DNA from: an uncultured SAR86 cluster bacterium
GTDB lineage: Bacteria > Pseudomonadota > Gammaproteobacteria > Magnimaribacterales > D2472
Reading direction: 5' to 3'
Assembly (NCBI GenBank): GCA_902560315.1
Contig: CACELG010000001.1
Span: forward strand, 62,001-126,000
DNA length: 64,000 bases
Shown piece by piece: positions 30,455 through 41,585 of the stretch. Position 1 is the stretch's first letter. Each line of letters starts with the position of its first letter. A program made the position numbers and the translations under genes. The notes beneath the pieces were generated by a model. That model had not been told where the DNA came from and did no database searches. It saw only the letters and a list, made by a program, of their open reading frames with translations.

Positions 30455-32289
30455 TCTTTTATCAAACTATTTAGTACAGCTATTGCTACTGGTCCTGCTA
30501 CAGAGCCTCCACTTTCACCATTTTCAATTACAACACTAACAGCATACTTGGGATTAGGCATTGGCCCAAAAGCAATAATAATTGCATGGTCTCTATTGCC
30601 CTCAATTTCTCGAATAATTTTATAATCTTCTTTTGTTTCTGTACTTACAAGTTCTACAGTGCCGGACTTAGCAGCAATAATATACTCTTTTAGGTTCTTT
30701 AATCTACCAGCAGTGCCTTTAGGATCTTCAATAACTCCAATCATGCTTTCATGAATTTTTTTCCAATCAACATCATTAATATTATTAGTTATGAAATTAT
30801 TTCTTATCACATCTTTATTATTTTGAACAAAAGAAAAATTATTTAAGCTTCCTTTGTTTGCAAGAAATGAAGAGTAATAAGCTAACTGAAGTGGAGTTGC
30901 GCTCAGGTAGCCTTGGCCAACACCTAAGTTAACAGTATCACCTTTAAACCATCCAAAATTGTGTGTGTTCATTTTCCAAGTAGGACTAGGTAAGAGGCCT
31001 TTATCAGGATAAAAACAATCAAGACAAATATTTTTTCCAAAACCAAAATTTGATAGATATTCAATCAATTCGCTAACTTCTGTTTGATATGCTAGTGAGA
31101 AAAAAAATGTATTTGAGCTCTCAATAATTGCATCTTGAAGATTTATGATGCCATGACCATCCTTTCTCCAACCTCTGTAAATTCTTCCATCTTCAGGAAG
31201 TACAAAAAAACCAATATCATCAATTGTATATTGCCAATCGATGAGATCTTTCTCCAAGCCAAAGAGCCCTATAGCAGGTTTTATAGTTGATGCTGGCGAA
31301 TATCTACCTTGACCAGCCCTATCAAAAAAAGGTTTGTCATTATCATTAAGTAATTTGTTAAATTCATTTTGCGATAGTCCATTGGTTATATCGTTTACTG
31401 AAAAAGAGGGTGAACTAACATAACTTAATATTGCTCCATTCTCTAAATTAACTGCAACAACAGCGCCTCTTCTATTATTCAACTCATTGTATGCTACTTG
31501 TTGAGCTTTTAAATCTAGAGATGTATATATGTCTTTTCCGTCAATTGAATCTATGGTTTCCTTTTCTTCCAAAAATCTTCCATTTGCATCCACTTCATAA
31601 ATTCTTTTGCCAAAGAAACCTCGCAATTGTTTATCATAAATATTCTCGAGGCCTGTCTTTCCTTTCAAATATCCATTTGAGTACTTAAATATTGTTTCTC
31701 TTGGTTTTAAATCTTGAGAAGATAAAATATCCTGAAGACCTTCTTCATTAATAGATCCAACATAGCCCACTGAATGAGAAAATAAATATGGATACATATT
31801 TTCTCTAGAATATCTCTCAGCTATAAATAAATTTGGGTACCTATACTTTCTAACTTCAAATTTTGCAATTTCTTCATTTGTAAGATTTGTTTTTAAAATC
31901 AATTCTCTGTTTAGTTTCTTTTTTAATGAAAAATTATCTTGCGCATTCTTAATTTCTAAGTCGGATAAATCTATAATTTTCTTTATATCTGATAAAGTGC
32001 TATTAAGGTCATAAATAGCAGAAGGATTAATGATAAGATTATAACTAGGTACATTATTGACAATTATTTCACCATTTCTGTCGTATATAATTCCTCTTCT
32101 TGGTTGAATTAAAACCTCTCTGGTCTTGTTTTTTAAAGAGGCAATTTCATAATCAGTGAAGCTTGAAACTTGCAAAGAAAAAGTTTTATATATGAGATAT
32201 AAAAAAAGGCATGCAAAGAAAATATAAACAAAAATTAGTCTATTAAAAAAATTTTTCTTTTCTGAGAATCTTTCGTTTATATCAATCAT
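30451..32289 (-). CDS. mrdA: penicillin-binding protein 2 (elongation transpeptidase)
   Basis: PBP2 cross-links lateral wall peptidoglycan. The 612 residues have a short cytoplasmic tail, one membrane anchor (about 17-37), a pedestal domain with RGIIYDRNGEIIV and the transpeptidase domain. The nucleophile is Ser334 in STIK (334-337), with SSN after it and KSGT near the C-terminus. It is overlapped 4 bp by rodA and rlmH. The rsfS-rlmH-mrdA-rodA order is strongly conserved. Confidence 0.96.
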   Translation of the reverse strand: MIDINERFSEKKNFFNRLIFVYIFFACLFLYLIYKTFSLQVSSFTDYEIASLKNKTREVLIQPRRGIIYDRNGEIIVNNVPSYNLIINPSAIYDLNSTLSDIKKIIDLSDLEIKNAQDNFSLKKKLNRELILKTNLTNEEIAKFEVRKYRYPNLFIAERYSRENMYPYLFSHSVGYVGSINEEGLQDILSSQDLKPRETIFKYSNGYLKGKTGLENIYDKQLRGFFGKRIYEVDANGRFLEEKETIDSIDGKDIYTSLDLKAQQVAYNELNNRRGAVVAVNLENGAILSYVSSPSFSVNDITNGLSQNEFNKLLNDNDKPFFDRAGQGRYSPASTIKPAIGLFGLEKDLIDWQYTIDDIGFFVLPEDGRIYRGWRKDGHGIINLQDAIIESSNTFFFSLAYQTEVSELIEYLSNFGFGKNICLDCFYPDKGLLPSPTWKMNTHNFGWFKGDTVNLGVGQGYLSATPLQLAYYSSFLANKGSLNNFSFVQNNKDVIRNNFITNNINDVDWKKIHESMIGVIEDPKGTAGRLKNLKEYIIAAKSGTVELVSTETKEDYKIIREIEGNRDHAIIIAFGPMPNPKYAVSVVIENGESGGSVAGPVAIAVLNSLIKE

Positions 32290-32750
32290 TTGTGGTAAGG
32301 CATATTACTTATTATTGTATGAGCTCTGAAAATTTGTTCCACTAAAATCAGTCTGAATAATCTATGTGGAAAAGTTAGTAAGGATGCAGAAAAAATTTTA
32401 TCAGCCTTGCTCTTTATCTCTTGAGATAGTCCAAAGGAGCCCCCTATTATAAATGAAATTGTCTTATTCATTTCTTGGCAACTTTTTAATAAACAACTAA
32501 ATTCACCGCTATCAGTTAGTTCTCCCATTGAATCACATGCTACTACAAATTCATCTTCTAAGATTTTAGAAATTAATAACTCTGACTCTTTTTTGATAAC
32601 TTCTTTTTTAGAGTATTTAGGGTTTTGTTGACTTTTTAAGTTAATGAAATCAATTTTAAAATTTTTCGGCAATTGTTTCTTGTAATGTTGTATGCTTTCA
32701 GATTCCCAGGAATTTAGTTTGTTACCAATACTAATTATCTTAATAAGCAT
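32286..32750 (-). CDS. rlmH: 23S rRNA (pseudouridine(1915)-N(3))-methyltransferase
   Basis: RlmH is a SPOUT methyltransferase that modifies pseudouridine 1915 in helix 69, the residue made by RluD, whose gene is also in this window. The 154 residues show the SPOUT knot motif FIIGGSFGLSQEI and the C-terminal LTFPHRLFRLILVEQIFRA. The length matches E. coli RlmH (155). Confidence 0.96.
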   Translation of the reverse strand: MLIKIISIGNKLNSWESESIQHYKKQLPKNFKIDFINLKSQQNPKYSKKEVIKKESELLISKILEDEFVVACDSMGELTDSGEFSCLLKSCQEMNKTISFIIGGSFGLSQEIKSKADKIFSASLLTFPHRLFRLILVEQIFRAHTIISNMPYHK

Positions 32751-33094
32751 TAATTATTTTCTTTGAGAAGAGTCCTTGCTCCCCATAATCCTTCAAGGTC
32801 ATAAAAATCTCTTTGCTCCTGTATCATGATATTTACAATCACATAACCACAATCTACTAAGATCCATCCAGATTCGATCTCTCCTTCAACTCCTAAAATA
32901 TTGTATTTATTTGATTTAAGACAATCTACTAACTTTTCTGATACTGAGGTTGCATGACGATTAGAAGATGCGGTAGCTATTACTATTTCATCTGCAAAAG
33001 AAGAAATATTTTTTACATCTAGAGTTAATAAATTTTCTACCTTACTGTCTGCAAGACTTTTGTTACAAATTTGTGAAAGACTTTTTTTAGGCAA
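32750..33094 (-). CDS. rsfS: ribosomal silencing factor RsfS
   Basis: RsfS binds ribosomal protein uL14 and blocks subunit joining under starvation. The 114 residues match the family length. VENLLTLDVKNISSFADEIVIATASSNRH contains the family's core, and GWILVDCGYVIVNIM with FYDLEGLWG is the conserved C-terminal part. It is the first gene of the rsfS-rlmH-mrdA-rodA-mltB-dacA-dat run; all junctions overlap or abut. Confidence 0.94.
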   Translation of the reverse strand: MPKKSLSQICNKSLADSKVENLLTLDVKNISSFADEIVIATASSNRHATSVSEKLVDCLKSNKYNILGVEGEIESGWILVDCGYVIVNIMIQEQRDFYDLEGLWGARTLLKENN

Positions 33095-33158
33095 AATTAA
33101 GTTAAAGTTTTAAATCGAATAGTATTTTTTTATTTAAATTTAGTAATTGATATACTAA

Positions 33159-33614
33159 ATGAAAACAGTTAAAAAAGGTAAGGAATTTTTGGAAAATAAT
33201 CTGATCGATCAAATAAGCGGAATAATTTTAAACTATAAAAATTTTATTCTCTGGCTTGGATCGATATCATTTTTAGTCTTCATATTTAGTTTGATTAGTA
33301 TTAAATGGTTGGTTGCGCTCATACCAAGTGATTATTTTATTGAGGATAAAAGAAATAAATATCAATCTAGTTATCCTTTAACTTGGTTAATATCCATTAT
33401 CATCAAAAATATAGTTGGTTATATTCTTATAATTGGAGGCATTTTAATGCTGGTTCTTCCAGGTCAAGGCTTATTTACCATCATCATAGGGTTAATGTTA
33501 AGCAATTATCCTGGAAAATATTTTATTGAAAGAAAATTTATTGCAATACCAAGTGTGCTAAAGACAATAAATTGGCTTAGAAAAAAATCAAATAAGCCTC
33601 CGCTAGAGGTTTAA
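33159..33614 (+). CDS. PGPGW-like transmembrane protein
   Basis: A 151-residue inner membrane protein with two or three membrane segments (about 30-55 and 80-110). The second contains MLVLPGQGLFTIIIGLMLSN, followed by a charged tail with ERKFIAIPSVLKTINWLR. This resembles uncharacterised bacterial membrane proteins of the PGPGW type (recalled, not searched). It is divergent from rsfS and converges with the Lon-N gene (3-bp gap). Function unknown. Confidence 0.65.
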   Translation: MKTVKKGKEFLENNLIDQISGIILNYKNFILWLGSISFLVFIFSLISIKWLVALIPSDYFIEDKRNKYQSSYPLTWLISIIIKNIVGYILIIGGILMLVLPGQGLFTIIIGLMLSNYPGKYFIERKFIAIPSVLKTINWLRKKSNKPPLEV

Positions 33615-33617
33615 GTC

Positions 33618-34208
33618 TCAATTTGACGAAATTTCTTCAATATATTTTGAGAGAATCGTAAATCTTTGTGACGCATCAAATGCCTCCAACAAGCTTTGTT
33701 TATGAGACCATGGAATAGGAATTAATCCTGCAAGATGATATGCGACCGAATCAGCAGAGTTGAAGTCAACTTCAATAGGCATATCAATTATTCTTGGATG
33801 CTTTACTAACTGATTTAGAATATTAGTTATTTCTGGAAACTCTGCTAACAAAGCTTGGTCATCAACCTCAGGATCAACTAAGGGATTTATTTCTGCTATA
33901 TGAAGACCGTCTTGAAGTTGAGTTAAATCTTTAATTGACACCTTATTTATTGACTTAACTGTTATGCCAAGCAATCCATTAGGGAGATTATTAAAATCAA
34001 TTATTTCTACATAAGAGCCTTTCTTAGATATTTCATAGTCATCATTTTTTAGAGCTTGCTTTTGGAAAACTATTACAAATCCTTGATCTTTTTCCATGCA
34101 TTCTTTGACCATATTTACATACCTAGGTTCGAAAATTTGTAAATGCTGAATTGTCCCAGGCAATGCAACCAAACCAAGTGGGAAAACTGGTAAATTATTT
34201 TTTTTCAA
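33618..34208 (-). CDS. Lon N-terminal (substrate-binding) domain protein
   Basis: A 196-residue stand-alone LON_N domain. LPVFPLGLVALPGTIQHLQIFEPRY near the start is the hallmark strand-turn, and the C-terminal half is helical. The ATPase and protease parts of Lon are absent, which is normal for this family of short proteins found beside metabolic genes. Role unknown; it may bind unfolded peptides. It overlaps mpl by 14 bp. Confidence 0.85.
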   Translation of the reverse strand: MKKNNLPVFPLGLVALPGTIQHLQIFEPRYVNMVKECMEKDQGFVIVFQKQALKNDDYEISKKGSYVEIIDFNNLPNGLLGITVKSINKVSIKDLTQLQDGLHIAEINPLVDPEVDDQALLAEFPEITNILNQLVKHPRIIDMPIEVDFNSADSVAYHLAGLIPIPWSHKQSLLEAFDASQRFTILSKYIEEISSN

Positions 34209-35493
34209 GGTGCTTCACTATAGGTTTAATAAATTTTTGACTGTCTTTGTTAGTCATAATCAAAATAATATCATATTCAAAAATAATTTCTTTTAAGTGT
34301 TTAATAAGACTTTTATCCGAATCAAAAACATTTCCATATTTATATTTTTTATTAGGATCAAGTAGTAGGGTCTCATCAAGCAATTCAAATGAGTTGACCA
34401 AATTTTCTTTATGATAACCTGAAGACATTGTGTTAGATCCAAGCTCTACAATACCCAATATTTTTTTACTTGGAAATTTATTTTTAATAGCCCTGCAAGA
34501 AAGCTTAATGGCTGTTGGATGATGAGCAAAATCATCATATATGCAAATATTTGATGACTCGATAATAAAATCCATTCTTCTTTTAACACCTTTGAATTTT
34601 TTTAAGGAATTTATAGAAGCATTAATACTAACGCCTTCAATTTGAGCTGCTAAAATTGCAGACACATAATTTCTGAAATTATGTTCGCCTATTAGAGGAA
34701 GTTCCTCTAAAGAAAATTCGTCATTATCAATTTTAAGACTCTTGGATTCAAAATCTATTTTTATATCACCAGAATCTATTGCTATTTTTTTGCACCAAGA
34801 TTCTCTATTAAGAACTTCTGAAGTATTAACGTCATTGTTAAAGAAAATGATATTTCCAGATGTTGGAATGATCTTAATTAAGTGATGGAATTGTCTTTTT
34901 ATGTCTTCAAGATCATTAAAAATATCAGCATGATCAAATTCAATGTTATTTATTATTAAATTTGATGGTGAGTAGTGAATAAATTTTGATCGTTTGTCAA
35001 AAAATGCAGAGTCGTATTCATCTGCCTCTATAACAAATATAGGATCAGTTCCAAGCTTTGCAGGGTTTTCGAAGCCTTCAGATATACCTCCAATAAGATA
35101 TCCTACATCCTTTCCTTGATCTAAAAATACATGGGCGAGCATATACGAAGTTGTAGTTTTTCCGTGAGTACCAGATATTGCAAAAACATTTCTGCCTTTT
35201 AATTCTTTTCCTAGTATTTCAGGTCCAGAAATAAAGGGAAGATTCTTATCAAGAATTTCTTCAACACACTCGTTTCCTCTTGATAATGCATTTCCTATAA
35301 CATATAGATCAGCATCAGGGAGTGTTTCTCTTTTGTAACCTTGAATTGTTTTAATTCCTATATCATCTATATATTCAGACATTGGAGGATAGAATTGTAT
35401 GTCAGCTCCAGATACTTGATGGCCTGATTCCTTAAGTATTTGTGCCAAACCAGCCATAAAGGTTCCGCAAATCCCTAGGATATGTATTCTCAT
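34195..35493 (-). CDS. mpl: UDP-N-acetylmuramate:tripeptide ligase (murein recycling)
   Basis: Mpl joins recycled L-Ala-gamma-D-Glu-meso-DAP to UDP-MurNAc, bypassing MurC/D/E. The 432 residues show the Mur-ligase layout: an N-terminal Rossmann domain (ILGICGTFMAGLAQIL), an ATP-binding P-loop SGTHGKTTT and a C-terminal domain with YDDFAHHPTAI. GICGTFM and AGADIQFYPPMS-like sequence separate Mpl from MurC. Together with anmK at 61637 it indicates that wall fragments are recycled. Confidence 0.94.
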   Translation of the reverse strand: MRIHILGICGTFMAGLAQILKESGHQVSGADIQFYPPMSEYIDDIGIKTIQGYKRETLPDADLYVIGNALSRGNECVEEILDKNLPFISGPEILGKELKGRNVFAISGTHGKTTTSYMLAHVFLDQGKDVGYLIGGISEGFENPAKLGTDPIFVIEADEYDSAFFDKRSKFIHYSPSNLIINNIEFDHADIFNDLEDIKRQFHHLIKIIPTSGNIIFFNNDVNTSEVLNRESWCKKIAIDSGDIKIDFESKSLKIDNDEFSLEELPLIGEHNFRNYVSAILAAQIEGVSINASINSLKKFKGVKRRMDFIIESSNICIYDDFAHHPTAIKLSCRAIKNKFPSKKILGIVELGSNTMSSGYHKENLVNSFELLDETLLLDPNKKYKYGNVFDSDKSLIKHLKEIIFEYDIILIMTNKDSQKFIKPIVKHLEKK

Positions 35494-35545
35494 ATTAGTT
35501 ATAATACGTCACTAGAATTTTATTCAAAGCTTAAGCGGAGAAATA

Positions 35546-36802
35546 ATGAAAAAAAATGCATTTTATGCCCAATCTGGCGGGGTGACATCAGTAATAAATG
35601 CAACCGCTGCTGCGTTAATTCTTGAATCAAAAAAGTATCAATCAAAGATTGGAAAAGTTTACGCTGGCAAAAATGGTATCCTTGGCGCACTTAAAGAAGA
35701 ATTATTTGATACTTCAAAAGAGACTTTAGCAACAATTAAATCATTAAAAACAACTCCGGGAGGAGCTTTTGGTTCATGCAGAATAAAACTCAAAAGTTTT
35801 GAAGAAAATAAAAAGGAGTACATAAGACTAGTAGAGGTCTTCAAAGCACATAATATTGGTTACTTCTTTTATAATGGAGGTAATGACTCTGCTGACACAG
35901 CATTTAAAGTTTCACAAATAAGTCAAAATCTTGGTTATCCAATAAGCTGTATCGCTATTCCAAAGACTGTTGATAATGATCTTGTCGTAACAGATTGTTG
36001 TCCTGGCTTTGGATCGGCCGCAAAATATATTGCTACTTCAACTTTAGAGGCCTCTTTAGATGTTGCTTCTATGTCAGAAACATCTACAAAAGTATTTATT
36101 TTGGAAGTTATGGGTAGGCATGCTGGTTGGATGGCGGCATCTTCAGCCCTAGCTAGAGTTTCAAAAGACGATGCCCCTCACATTATTTTACTTCCTGAAG
36201 TAACTTTTAATGAAAAAAAATTTTTATCAAAAGTAAATAATATAGTTAAATCAAAAGGCTATTGCGTCATTGTAACCTCAGAAGGTGTTAAAAATAGTAA
36301 GGGAAAATTTTTGACTGAATCTAATACAAAAGATGCTTTTGGTCATGTTCAGCTTGGTGGAGTTGCGCCATACCTTGCAAATTTAATATCTAAAAAATTA
36401 AAATTAAAAAATCACTGGGCTGTTTCAGACTATCTTCAAAGAAGTGCTAGACATATTGCTTCTAAAACAGATTTACTTCATGCAGAAGCCGTTGGAATTA
36501 ATGCTGTTAGATATGCTATAAAAGGTATGAATGGTGTTATGCCAGTCATCGTAAGAGGTAAAGGTAAGAAATATACCTGGAAAATTAAGCCAGCTCCTTT
36601 ATCTAAAATTGCTAATCTTGAAAAGAAGTTACCTAAATCATATATTTCTAAAGATGGCTTTGATGTAAATTCAAAGGCTATTGAATATCTTAGTCCTTTA
36701 ATAAAGGGCGAAGCTTATCCAAGATTTAAGAATGGAATTCCTAGTATTAAAAAACTTAAGTTAATTCAGGTAAAAAAGAAATTGCCAAGCTGGAAAGCAT
36801 AA
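35546..36802 (+). CDS. pfp: pyrophosphate-dependent phosphofructokinase
   Basis: This enzyme interconverts fructose 6-phosphate and fructose 1,6-bisphosphate. The 418-residue protein has the PFK fold with GGNDS at 111-115 and PKTVDND at 139-145. ATP enzymes have GGDGS and PGTIDND; an Asp in place of the first Gly and Lys140 in place of the second Gly are the known markers of pyrophosphate use. Such enzymes are reversible and can work in glycolysis and gluconeogenesis. A separate ATP-type pfkA is not in this window. It is divergent from mpl (52-bp gap) and converges with the next gene with no gap. Confidence 0.88.
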   Translation: MKKNAFYAQSGGVTSVINATAAALILESKKYQSKIGKVYAGKNGILGALKEELFDTSKETLATIKSLKTTPGGAFGSCRIKLKSFEENKKEYIRLVEVFKAHNIGYFFYNGGNDSADTAFKVSQISQNLGYPISCIAIPKTVDNDLVVTDCCPGFGSAAKYIATSTLEASLDVASMSETSTKVFILEVMGRHAGWMAASSALARVSKDDAPHIILLPEVTFNEKKFLSKVNNIVKSKGYCVIVTSEGVKNSKGKFLTESNTKDAFGHVQLGGVAPYLANLISKKLKLKNHWAVSDYLQRSARHIASKTDLLHAEAVGINAVRYAIKGMNGVMPVIVRGKGKKYTWKIKPAPLSKIANLEKKLPKSYISKDGFDVNSKAIEYLSPLIKGEAYPRFKNGIPSIKKLKLIQVKKKLPSWKA

Positions 36803-37282
36803 CTATATTCTATTTAGATCTTCAATAATTTTAGTCACTGAATCTTTTAATAAGATCTTATCATCTTCGTTAAGAAAATCCCCAACAAATACATCCTTAC
36901 CCTTAGATCTAAAACTCAACCTCAAAGTTTTATCTTTATCCCTTTTTATTTGAAAAGATGTAAAAGTTCTAAATTCTTCCCATAAATATTCTGCTTTATT
37001 AATACCTTTTTCAATCTTTACAATCTCTTGAGAAATGTAAATCTTTTCTTTTTTACTACTCCATCTAAAACTTAAATAAAATGCAATAAATAAAATCATT
37101 AGCTCAATACCGGCAAATGGAAGTATTAATGCTGCTCCAAAGAAATAAAATATTGTTGCAATTCCTCCACAAACAAAAGTGATGCTTGCTAGAAAAATAA
37201 TTCTATAAACCCCAACTAATGAGCTGTTAGGACTCAATGAGATTATATAATTTGAATCGTCTAATCTATCAACTGCAACCAA
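36803..37282 (-). CDS. DUF2244-like integral membrane protein
   Basis: A 159-residue protein with two membrane segments (about 27-48 and 51-72) containing GAALILPFAGIELMILFIAFYL, a pattern typical of DUF2244 proteins, and a cytoplasmic C-terminal beta-rich domain. In some bacteria this family sits near cytochrome oxidase genes, but not here. Function unknown. It lies upstream of parC in the same direction with a 20-bp gap. Confidence 0.75.
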   Translation of the reverse strand: MVAVDRLDDSNYIISLSPNSSLVGVYRIIFLASITFVCGGIATIFYFFGAALILPFAGIELMILFIAFYLSFRWSSKKEKIYISQEIVKIEKGINKAEYLWEEFRTFTSFQIKRDKDKTLRLSFRSKGKDVFVGDFLNEDDKILLKDSVTKIIEDLNRI

Positions 37283-37302
37283 TATATAAATCCTTACTTA
37301 TT

Positions 37303-39555
37303 TTATTTAGAGTTATCTTTTGAGGGTTTTGCTTCTTCTATTAATCTTTCAATATTAATTAGCTTACCGACTTTCTTTCCTCGTTTAGCTCTACTGAGAA
37401 TATATTCAGACCAATCTTTTGGTTTTAAGGTTACTGATCTTTTCCCAACCTCTATTCTTAAAGAGCTTTCATCAGCAAGAAGTTGTGCATGAGCCATGAA
37501 CTCTTCTCCGTTAGATAACCTATCTTTAGGTATATTGATTATTTTATTGCCCTTTCCTTTCCCTAAAATTGGAAGCTCATCAATTTTAAAAATTAACAAT
37601 TTACCTATATTAGATACTGAAGCTATATGAGTATGATTTGCTTTGACTGGAATAGCCTTGAGCATCTTTGCATGATCAGGTAATTTCATAAATGCCCTAC
37701 CGGTTTTCTTATTTGAGATCATATTTTGATACTCAGAGATATAACCATATCCTGCAGTATTCATTATTAAAAATTTATCTCCTTCCTTGCCAATAACTGA
37801 GGAAATAAACTGAACTCCAGAATCCGCATTCAGTCTGCCAGTAATTGGTTCCCCCATTCCTCTTGCTGATGGAAGTGTATGACTAGCAATTGAGTAAGCT
37901 TTTCCATTTGAATCTATGAAGACTGCTAATTGATTGCTTTTGCCTCTAGCAAAATCTTGTAATGAATCTTCCCCCCTGAAGGACAATGTTTGTGGATCAA
38001 TTTCATGACCTTTTGCACTTCTAATCCATCCTGCTTTAGACAACACGATCGTCACAGGCTCTGTAACGATAGTCTCTTCTTCAGAGAAGACTTTTGCATC
38101 AGTAGAATCAATAATTGGTGACTTCCTATCCTCACCAAAGGAATCTTTTAATTCATTTAATTCATTCTTGATTAGTGTTTTTAATCTAGACTTAGATTTT
38201 AGTATTTTCTCAATTTCATTTTCTTCATTTACTAATTCGTTCCTTTCATTTTCTAATTTTAATTGCTCTAGTTTTGCAAGCTGTCTAAGTTTTATCTCTA
38301 AAATGGCATTTGCTTGGATCTCAGATAATTTAAAAACCTTGATAAGTTCTTTTTTAGGTTCATCAGATTTGCGAATAATTTTTATTACTTTATCCAAGTC
38401 AATAAATATGGTTAATAAGCCTTCAAGTATATGAAGCCTGTCATTAACTTGATCTAATCGATGTTCTAACTTTCTTTTAACAGTATCTTTTCTGAATGTT
38501 AACCATTCTTTTAACAAATCTACGAGCGAAAATACTTTAGGCCCACCTTTCAAAGAAATCAGATTCATATTCATCCTATAAGTTTTTTGAAGGTCAGTAG
38601 ATGCAAAGAGATGATTCATAACGTCTTCAGCATTAACACGATTTGATTTTAAAGTTATCACTAACCTTACAGGTTCCATATGATCTCCTTCATCTGATAA
38701 ATCTATAACCATGGGAAGTTTTTTATTAAGCATTTGTTCTGCAATTTGCTCTAGAATTTTTGAGCCAGAGGCTTGATATGGCAAAGCATTAATTATTATT
38801 TGATTTTTTTCTTGCTTCCATTGGGATTGGATTTTAAAACCTCCCCTGCCAGTTAAATACATCTCGTGTAACTCTTCTGGGCTAGCAACTATAGGCGCAT
38901 CATTAGAAAAATCAGGGCCTTTAATAATCTTTAATAAATCATTTAAATCTGATTTTGGTTTTTCAAGAATTCTAATTGTTGCCTCAATTACTTCGTTAAT
39001 GTTGTGAGATGGTATATCTGTTGCCATACCGACAGCAATTCCAGAAGTTCCATTTAAAAGGATTATAGGAATTTTTGATGGAAAAATTACTGGCTCTAAT
39101 AAAGAGCCATCAAAATTTGGTTGCCAATCAACTGTACCCGCCTTAAGCTCAGAGATTAATAAATTTGCAAAATTTGTTAACTTGGACTCTGTATATCTCA
39201 TAGCAGCAAAGGATTTAGGATCATCTTGAGATCCCCAATTCCCTTGACCATCAACTAATGGATATTTAAAAGAAAAATTTTGTGCCATTAAAACCATTGC
39301 TTCATATGCAGCACTGTCACCATGTGGATGAAATTTACCAATCACATCACCTACTGTTCTAGCAGATTTCTTATATTTGGATGATGCATCTAGTCCTAAT
39401 TCTGACATTGCGTATAGAATCCTTCTTTGAACAGGTTTTAAACCATCACCTACATTTGGAAGAGCCCTATCCAAAATGACATACATTGCATAATTAAGAT
39501 ATGACTCTTCTGCATATTTTTTAAGGCTAATGGAGTCAAATTGATCTTTTCCCAT
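37303..39555 (-). CDS. parC: DNA topoisomerase IV subunit A
   Basis: ParC is the DNA-cleaving subunit of the decatenase. The 750-residue protein has the winged-helix/tower core with [12 protein letters not shown] (Asp80, Ser81 in the quinolone-resistance region, wild-type-like) and the catalytic tyrosine Tyr121 in AAMRYTES, then the C-terminal beta-pinwheel repeats. The partner parE lies 2 bp upstream. The pairing and the length favour ParC over GyrA (about 850-900). Confidence 0.94.
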   Translation of the reverse strand: MGKDQFDSISLKKYAEESYLNYAMYVILDRALPNVGDGLKPVQRRILYAMSELGLDASSKYKKSARTVGDVIGKFHPHGDSAAYEAMVLMAQNFSFKYPLVDGQGNWGSQDDPKSFAAMRYTESKLTNFANLLISELKAGTVDWQPNFDGSLLEPVIFPSKIPIILLNGTSGIAVGMATDIPSHNINEVIEATIRILEKPKSDLNDLLKIIKGPDFSNDAPIVASPEELHEMYLTGRGGFKIQSQWKQEKNQIIINALPYQASGSKILEQIAEQMLNKKLPMVIDLSDEGDHMEPVRLVITLKSNRVNAEDVMNHLFASTDLQKTYRMNMNLISLKGGPKVFSLVDLLKEWLTFRKDTVKRKLEHRLDQVNDRLHILEGLLTIFIDLDKVIKIIRKSDEPKKELIKVFKLSEIQANAILEIKLRQLAKLEQLKLENERNELVNEENEIEKILKSKSRLKTLIKNELNELKDSFGEDRKSPIIDSTDAKVFSEEETIVTEPVTIVLSKAGWIRSAKGHEIDPQTLSFRGEDSLQDFARGKSNQLAVFIDSNGKAYSIASHTLPSARGMGEPITGRLNADSGVQFISSVIGKEGDKFLIMNTAGYGYISEYQNMISNKKTGRAFMKLPDHAKMLKAIPVKANHTHIASVSNIGKLLIFKIDELPILGKGKGNKIINIPKDRLSNGEEFMAHAQLLADESSLRIEVGKRSVTLKPKDWSEYILSRAKRGKKVGKLINIERLIEEAKPSKDNSK

Positions 39556-39557
39556 TT

Positions 39558-41453
39558 TTACATCCTCACCAATGAGCCTTTCTTTTCAAGCCATTCTTTT
39601 CTTGCAGGTGCATTCTTTTTTGATAACAAGAGATCCATCATAGCGTTTGCATTATCAGTAGCTGAAATCGATAATCTTACAAGTTGCCTTGTGTCAGGAT
39701 CCATAACAGTCTCTCTTAGCTGAGATGGATTCATTTCCCCAAGTCCTTTGAATCGCTGGATATTTATTTTTGGCTTACCTTTTTTACTCTTAAATTCTTT
39801 CACAGCTTTATCTTTTTGCTTTTCGTCCAAAGCATACAAAACGTCTTTACCACAATCGATCCTATACAAAGGAGGCATTGCTATAAAAATTCTTCCTTCA
39901 TTAACAAGAGGTTTAAAATGCCTTAAAAATAAGGCACATAACAAAGTTGCTATATGTAATCCATCTGAATCTGCGTCTGCCAAAATACATATCTTTCCAT
40001 ATCTTAAAGAGGAAATATCAGCGTTACCAGGTAAAACACCAATTGCTGTTGAAAGATTTTTTATTTCTTGAGATTTTATTATTTCCTCACTCTCTAAATC
40101 CCATGTATTAAGTATTTTTCCTCTAAGAGGCATAATTGCTTGAAAAGATCTTTCTCTAGCTTGTTTTGCAGATCCGCCAGCTGAATCTCCTTCGACTAAA
40201 AATAATTCTGTTTTGTTTAAATCTTCGCTGTTGCAGTCGGATAGTTTACCTGGAAGAGCTGGGCCTTTAAAAGTCTTCTTTCTTTCAACAGATGATGATG
40301 CTTTTGCTCGAGCTTGTGCAGAAATAATTGCAAGCTCTGCAATTCTTTCTCCCTCTTCGGTATGTTTATTAAACCAAATGCTAAGAACATCTTTAGTAGA
40401 GCTGCTTACAAATGACATATGATCTTTTGAATCTAAGCGTTCTTTTGTTTGTCCAGCAAATTGAGGATTTTGCATTTTAGATGAAACAATAAATATCGCA
40501 TTATTCATTACGTCATCAGCATTTAATTTTAATCCCTTGGGAAGAAGACTTCTGTATTCACAGAATTCTTTTAATGCATCTAAAAGACCTGCTTTAAAAC
40601 CATTTAAGTGTGATCCACCTTGTGCAGTTGGAATCAAGTTAACATATGTCTCATCAAGTTTATTTTTTGGCGGCATTCCAGCCCAATTTACTACAAATTC
40701 CACCTCCTGAGTTTTAGTGTCTTTTGAAGAAACAATTGATTCTTCAAGAATTAAATCAACACCTTCCGATTCTTCTTCTAAATAACTCTTAAGTCCATCC
40801 TCAAAAAACCATTTAATTTTTGGATCTTTTTTATTATCATTTTGAAATTCGATTGTTAGTCCAGGACATAGAACTGCTTTAGCTTTAAGTAAATGTTTTA
40901 ATTCTTTTAACCTTATTTCATTTGATTCAAAATATTTTTCGTTTGGTTTAAATTTAATTGTTGTTCCAGTATTTCTCAATCCAACATCACCAATAGGTTT
41001 AAGATCTGTTTTCTTATCTCCATTTTTAAACTTCATAGAGTATTCTTTTGAGTCCCTTTTAACAAAAACCTCTAAAGTTTCTGATAAAGCATTTACAACT
41101 GAAACTCCAACACCATGAAGTCCTCCAGAAAAGTTATATTCTTCTCCAGAAAATTTTGCTCCAGCATGTAATTTGCACAAAATTAGTTCAACTCCACTGA
41201 GTTTATGTTCTGGATGCTCGTCTATTGGCATGCCTCTTCCATCATCAGATATGCTTATGAAACCATCCTTTTGAATTTTTATTTTAATATTTGAGCAATG
41301 TCCTGCAATAGCTTCATCAACAGAGTTGTCTAGAACTTCTTGAATTAAATGGTTTGGACATGAAGTATCTGTATACATGCCTGGCCTTTTTCTAACAGGA
41401 TCTAATCCAGAAAGAACTTCTATTGCTTTTGAGTCGTATGTATTCTTGGCCAA
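39558..41453 (-). CDS. parE: DNA topoisomerase IV subunit B
   Basis: ParE is the ATPase subunit of topoisomerase IV. The 631 residues match E. coli ParE (630), well short of GyrB (about 800). The GHKL ATPase part carries [21 protein letters not shown] and [14 protein letters not shown]; the TOPRIM part has [15 protein letters not shown] and [11 protein letters not shown]. It is divergent from tolC with a 176-bp intergenic region that also holds the tolC promoter and operator. Confidence 0.95.
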   Translation of the reverse strand: MAKNTYDSKAIEVLSGLDPVRKRPGMYTDTSCPNHLIQEVLDNSVDEAIAGHCSNIKIKIQKDGFISISDDGRGMPIDEHPEHKLSGVELILCKLHAGAKFSGEEYNFSGGLHGVGVSVVNALSETLEVFVKRDSKEYSMKFKNGDKKTDLKPIGDVGLRNTGTTIKFKPNEKYFESNEIRLKELKHLLKAKAVLCPGLTIEFQNDNKKDPKIKWFFEDGLKSYLEEESEGVDLILEESIVSSKDTKTQEVEFVVNWAGMPPKNKLDETYVNLIPTAQGGSHLNGFKAGLLDALKEFCEYRSLLPKGLKLNADDVMNNAIFIVSSKMQNPQFAGQTKERLDSKDHMSFVSSSTKDVLSIWFNKHTEEGERIAELAIISAQARAKASSSVERKKTFKGPALPGKLSDCNSEDLNKTELFLVEGDSAGGSAKQARERSFQAIMPLRGKILNTWDLESEEIIKSQEIKNLSTAIGVLPGNADISSLRYGKICILADADSDGLHIATLLCALFLRHFKPLVNEGRIFIAMPPLYRIDCGKDVLYALDEKQKDKAVKEFKSKKGKPKINIQRFKGLGEMNPSQLRETVMDPDTRQLVRLSISATDNANAMMDLLLSKKNAPARKEWLEKKGSLVRM

Positions 41454-41585
41454 TCTAATTTGCCTTTTGAATTGATATGTAAAAACTTTTGTTTATATAC
41501 TTTTTCATAAAAGTTTTTTATTTGATATTCTACTCCATACAAATAAAAAAAACGTTTTATTTGAGTACAATATTGTAATAATTTT

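Noticed and set aside
38168-40422. Plus-strand open frames opposite parC and parE
   Set aside because: Shadows of the two topoisomerase genes with biased composition and no family features.
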